Assembly: GCA_020048645.1 (NCBI GenBank)
Contig: JAIFMG010000198.1
Coordinates: forward strand, 1 to 34,101
Origin: Bacteroidota bacterium
GTDB taxonomy: Bacteria; Bacteroidota; Bacteroidia; Bacteroidales; UBA6013
Length of the DNA stretch: 34,101 bases
Reading direction: 5' to 3'
In this document: one piece after another, positions 31,286-34,101 of the stretch
Position numbering within the stretch: the first letter of the stretch is position 1
How the letters are laid out: every line of letters starts with the position of its first letter
Position numbers and translations under genes: made by a program
The notes under the pieces: generated by a model
What the model was told of the DNA's origin: nothing
The model's database searches: none
What the model saw: only the letters and a program-made list of their open reading frames with translations

Positions 31286-33396
31286 CTGATGGCCTCCCAG
31301 CGCTGCCGCCCGGCCCGCTGCCGCTCGATCTGCCGGACATAGACCTGGTTGTCAGGATGTTCCAGCTTCGGGTCGGCCTCCAGCAGGGCGCCGGCCTGGC
31401 GGCGGGCCTCCTCGAGGATCTGCCCATCGCGCGAAAGGTCCGCGATCTTCAGGCTCATGGGCAGGCCGCTCTGCTGCGTGCCTTCTATGTCGCCCGGACC
31501 GCGCAGCTTGAGGTCTTCCTCGGCGATGCGGAAGCCGTCGTTGGTCTCGCACATCACCCCCAGCCGCTTGCGGGCATCGGCCGACAGCTTGTGGTCGGTC
31601 ATGAGCACGCAGAACGAACGTTCGGCGCCCCGGCCCACCCGCCCGCGGAGCTGGTGGAGCTGCGAGAGCCCAAAGCGGTCGGCGCTCTCAATGACCATCA
31701 CCGAGGCGTTGGGCACGTTCACGCCCACCTCAATGACCGTGGTGGCCACCATGATCTGGGTCTTGCCCTCGGCGAAGAGCCGCATGGCCTTTTCCTTCTC
31801 CTCGGGCTTCATCTGGCCATGCACCACGCTCACGGCATACTGCGGCGGCGGGAAAGCCCGCGTGATGCTCTCGTAGCCGTCGTTGAGGTCCTTGTACGAC
31901 TGGAAATCCTCGTGCTCCGACTCGTTGATCAGCGGATAGACCACATAGACCTGGCGTCCCTTGCCGATTTCTTCGCGCATGAGCTTGAAGACCCGAAGCC
32001 GCTGCGAGTCGTACAGGTGCGCCGTCGCGATGGGCTTCCGGCCCGGCGGCAGCTCGTCAATGACCGAGATTTCGAGGTCGCCGTAGAGCGTCATGGCCAG
32101 CGTCCGCGGGATGGGCGTGGCCGTCATGACCACCACGTGCGGCGGGGTCTCCTCGTTCTTGGCCCACATCCTGGCGCGCTGGGCCACGCCGAAGCGGTGC
32201 TGCTCGTCCACCACCACCAGCCCGAGGTTCTGGAACACGACCCTGTCTTCGAGCAGGGCGTGCGTGCCCACCACAATGTCGAGCTGCCCCGAGGCCAGGT
32301 CCTCGAGCATCCGGGCGCGCTCCTTGGCCTTGGTCGAGCCCGTGAGCAGCTCCACCCGCACGGGCATTTCGCCCAGCAGCCCGCGCAGCGAGTCGCGGTG
32401 CTGCGTGGCCAGAATCTCGGTGGGGGCCATCAGGCAGGCCTGGAAGCCGTTGTCGAGGGCCAGGAGCATGAGCATCAGGGCCACCAGGGTCTTGCCGCTG
32501 CCCACGTCGCCTTGCAGCAGGCGGTTGCAATGCCGGCCCGAGCCCAGGTCGCGGCGTATCTCCTTGAGCACCCGCTTCTGGGCGCCCGTCAGGGGAAAGG
32601 GCAGGAAATCGTTGTAGAAGGTGTTGAACTTCTGCCCGACCTTCTCGAAGACCAGCCCCCGCGACCGGGCCTTGCGCGCGCCCATCTGCCGCAGCAGGCT
32701 GAGCTGGATGTAGAACAGCTCCTCGAACTTGAGCCGGAAAGTGGCCTGCCCCAGCGCCTGGCCCGTGCTGGGCAGGTGCAGCTCGCGGACGGCCTCGGCC
32801 CGGCCCGGTAGGCGCATCCGCTCAAGCAGCTCGGCTCCCAGGGTCTCGGGCAGGCCCGGCATTTCGCGCAGCACGTTCTCGATCAGCCGGGCCACGGCCT
32901 TGCTGTGCAGTCCGGCCTTCTTCATGGTCTCCGAGGTGTTGTAAACGGCCTCGAGGCTGGCTCCCCGCGCCTGGTAGTCCTCCAGCAAGGTCGTGTCGGG
33001 GTGCGTGAAGTTGAGCTTGCTGCCAAAGCGCCCCGGCTTGCCGAAGAGCACGTACTCGACATCGGTGCGGATCATGCGCTGGATCCAGTCCAAAGCCTTG
33101 AACCACACCACTTCCACGCTCCCGGTCTCGTCCGTGAAGTCCGCGACAAGCCACTGGCGCTTGCCGTTCTGCCGGAGCTTGGGCGCGCTGAACTTGCCCT
33201 TGAGCTGCACATGGGCCAGCTCGTTGTCCAGCTCGCCCACGCTCACGAACCGCGAACGGTCGAGGTACTTGTAGGGGTAATGCTGGAGCAGGTCCATCGG
33301 CGTGCGCACTCCCAGCTCCTTTTCGAGCACCTGGGCCCTGCGCACGTTCATCCCGTAGATCTGCTGGAGCTCGCCGTTGAGGTCGATCTTGGCCAT
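31282..33396 (-). CDS. recG: ATP-dependent DNA helicase RecG
   Basis: A 704-residue superfamily 2 helicase that remodels stalled replication forks and Holliday junctions. The N-terminal wedge/OB domain (about 45-160, VSVGELDNELAHVQLKGKF) is followed by Walker A GDVGSGKT (296-303), PTEIL, TGSTK, VVGTHAL, DEQH (397-400), TATPIPRTL, then TTVIEVGVNVPNASVMVIE and QLHQLRGRVGRG. Length is normal. ATG 33396 follows a long leader with a good promoter at 33572-33602. Its stop codon is in the CTAG shared with the cca stop. Confidence 0.97.
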   Translation of the reverse strand: MAKIDLNGELQQIYGMNVRRAQVLEKELGVRTPMDLLQHYPYKYLDRSRFVSVGELDNELAHVQLKGKFSAPKLRQNGKRQWLVADFTDETGSVEVVWFKALDWIQRMIRTDVEYVLFGKPGRFGSKLNFTHPDTTLLEDYQARGASLEAVYNTSETMKKAGLHSKAVARLIENVLREMPGLPETLGAELLERMRLPGRAEAVRELHLPSTGQALGQATFRLKFEELFYIQLSLLRQMGARKARSRGLVFEKVGQKFNTFYNDFLPFPLTGAQKRVLKEIRRDLGSGRHCNRLLQGDVGSGKTLVALMLMLLALDNGFQACLMAPTEILATQHRDSLRGLLGEMPVRVELLTGSTKAKERARMLEDLASGQLDIVVGTHALLEDRVVFQNLGLVVVDEQHRFGVAQRARMWAKNEETPPHVVVMTATPIPRTLAMTLYGDLEISVIDELPPGRKPIATAHLYDSQRLRVFKLMREEIGKGRQVYVVYPLINESEHEDFQSYKDLNDGYESITRAFPPPQYAVSVVHGQMKPEEKEKAMRLFAEGKTQIMVATTVIEVGVNVPNASVMVIESADRFGLSQLHQLRGRVGRGAERSFCVLMTDHKLSADARKRLGVMCETNDGFRIAEEDLKLRGPGDIEGTQQSGLPMSLKIADLSRDGQILEEARRQAGALLEADPKLEHPDNQVYVRQIERQRAGRQRWEAIS

Positions 33397-33571
33397 CGGA
33401 CGTTTTTAAAGGCAAAAAAAGCGATTTTTTTCGGCTTGGAAGCCTTCTCGTGCCCCGGCAACTGCCGCGGCCACCCATCGGGCGAAGCCCACAGGGCGCG
33501 AAATCGCCTGGAAACCAGGCACAACCGCCCCGCCGCGCATGCCCCGCCCCAAGGCCCATCCCGACAAAGGC

Positions 33572-33602
33572 CAAAGATAGGCAATCGGAACGTCCACCCA
33601 AG
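33572..33602 (-). promoter_or_regulatory. Putative recG promoter
   Basis: On the minus strand CTTG (33602-33599), exactly 19 nt, TATCTTTG (33579-33572), a perfect TAnnTTTG. Leader to the recG ATG is about 170 nt. Confidence 0.5.
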
Positions 33603-34052
33603 CCCTCGCCTGCCCCAGCCGCGAAAGGCCAGCCCACAAGCCGCCTTCGGCCCGACAAAGTCCATGCGCTCGCGTTGGCGGAAATTTTTCGCAGATTGGG
33701 TCTGGGTCAGGATCAACCTCCCGAAAAGCCGGGCTCACTTTCCGGTTCGCGACTGTTCATCGCCAAAGCCCCTTGCCGCTGTCCCATGACTTCCCAAGTT
33801 TGCAAAACCTTCCGATTCGATTTTTCGCAGATTGGCGTGGAGCTGGGACGTGTTCCTTTCACTTTTGAGCGCGGTCGAAAAAGGCCATTTCTAAAATTCG
33901 CTTTCAAAAAATATCTTTGACTATCAATTGGTTACAAATAAAAAAATGCAAATAATGGTTCTTATGCTGGACCCAGCCTTGCTTATCGCATATGGTTTTT
34001 CCTTGCAAAACGCCGTCCCACTCATCCCCTCTAATTTTGATTTCAAAAAATT

Positions 34053-34079
34053 TTCGTGCCCTTCGTGCCTTTCGTGGAC
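34053..34079. repeat. Three tandem 9-bp units (ttcgtgccc-like)
   Basis: ttcgtgccc, ttcgtgcct, ttcgtggac in direct tandem. From memory, similar strings often lie beside GxxExxY-family genes in Bacteroidota; no such gene is visible within the window edge. Confidence 0.4.
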
Positions 34080-34101
34080 AAATCCCCTCCAAGGACAAAA
34101 A

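Larger units (their letters stand above)
33397..34101. other. Gene-free region upstream of recG
   Basis: GC-rich to about 33750, then AT-rich to the window end. Apart from the recG promoter and the short repeats at 34053-34079 I see nothing assignable. Frames here (up to 156 codons) lack family resemblance and start codon context. Confidence 0.5.

Noticed and set aside
33450-33920. 156-codon plus-strand frame
   Set aside because: Composition is Pro/Arg-rich as expected from non-coding GC-rich DNA; it overlaps the recG promoter.
1-34101. tRNA or rRNA genes
   Set aside because: No T-arm (GTTCRANTC) with a matching acceptor stem was seen; ttcgattcc at 10321 is the loop of the helicase terminator.

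Overview
Organism. The host chromosome is GC-rich. Its core genes (mutY, a DEAD-box helicase, dapF, an HtrA protease, cca, recG) and its promoter-like sites (TTTG about 19-21 nt upstream of TAnnTTTG or TAnnTTCG, with little Shine-Dalgarno signal) point to a GC-rich member of the Bacteroidota, perhaps near Saprospiria/Cytophagia/Rhodothermia. I cannot place it more finely without a database. No tRNA, rRNA or CRISPR array was seen.

Layout. (1) 1-1936: AT-rich accessory DNA with a 260-residue protein plus a PIN-domain toxin-like ORF (minus strand), preceded by repeat copy A and a hairpin-bearing intergenic sequence. (2) 1937-10345: chromosomal core: DUF2200 gene, then the minus-strand operon bi-domain oxidoreductase > metalloprotease/propeller/barrel protein > mutY, and a divergent DEAD-box RNA helicase with a clear terminator. 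(3) 10346-15401: AT-rich accessory block, all genes on the minus strand: DUF1016 nuclease fragment, AAA_13 zinc-hook ATPase and Rpn-family nuclease. The last two are each followed at the stop codon by an integron attC-like hairpin. Repeat copies B and C lie in front of the ATPase and the DUF1016 fragment. (4) 15402-27149: a membrane-signalling and cell-envelope region: tandem jelly-roll-like membrane protein; a plus-strand operon of a membrane protein, a PP2C-like pseudophosphatase and a HAMP-GAF-PAS receptor; a Cys-rich small membrane protein; and a minus-strand set of YfiR-like protein > five-repeat SLEDLM protein > second HAMP-GAF-PAS receptor > coiled-coil membrane protein, next to a secreted all-LRR protein. 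(5) 27249-33396: housekeeping genes dapF, htrA, cca and recG. (6) 33397-34101: recG promoter region and gene-free sequence.

How it may work together. The two most interesting systems are these. First, a roughly 300-bp interspersed repeat occurs three times, always in the same orientation and ending about 50-80 bp before an accessory gene. It carries a Bacteroidota-type promoter aimed at that gene, and one copy abuts attC-like cassettes, so the arrangement resembles an integrase-less cassette array with its own promoter. Second, a putative envelope-signalling locus contains two paralogous receptors with no recognisable output domain, a YfiR-like periplasmic protein, and a small secreted protein made entirely of five copies of a motif that, from memory, normally occurs once at the mature N-terminus of TonB-dependent receptors.
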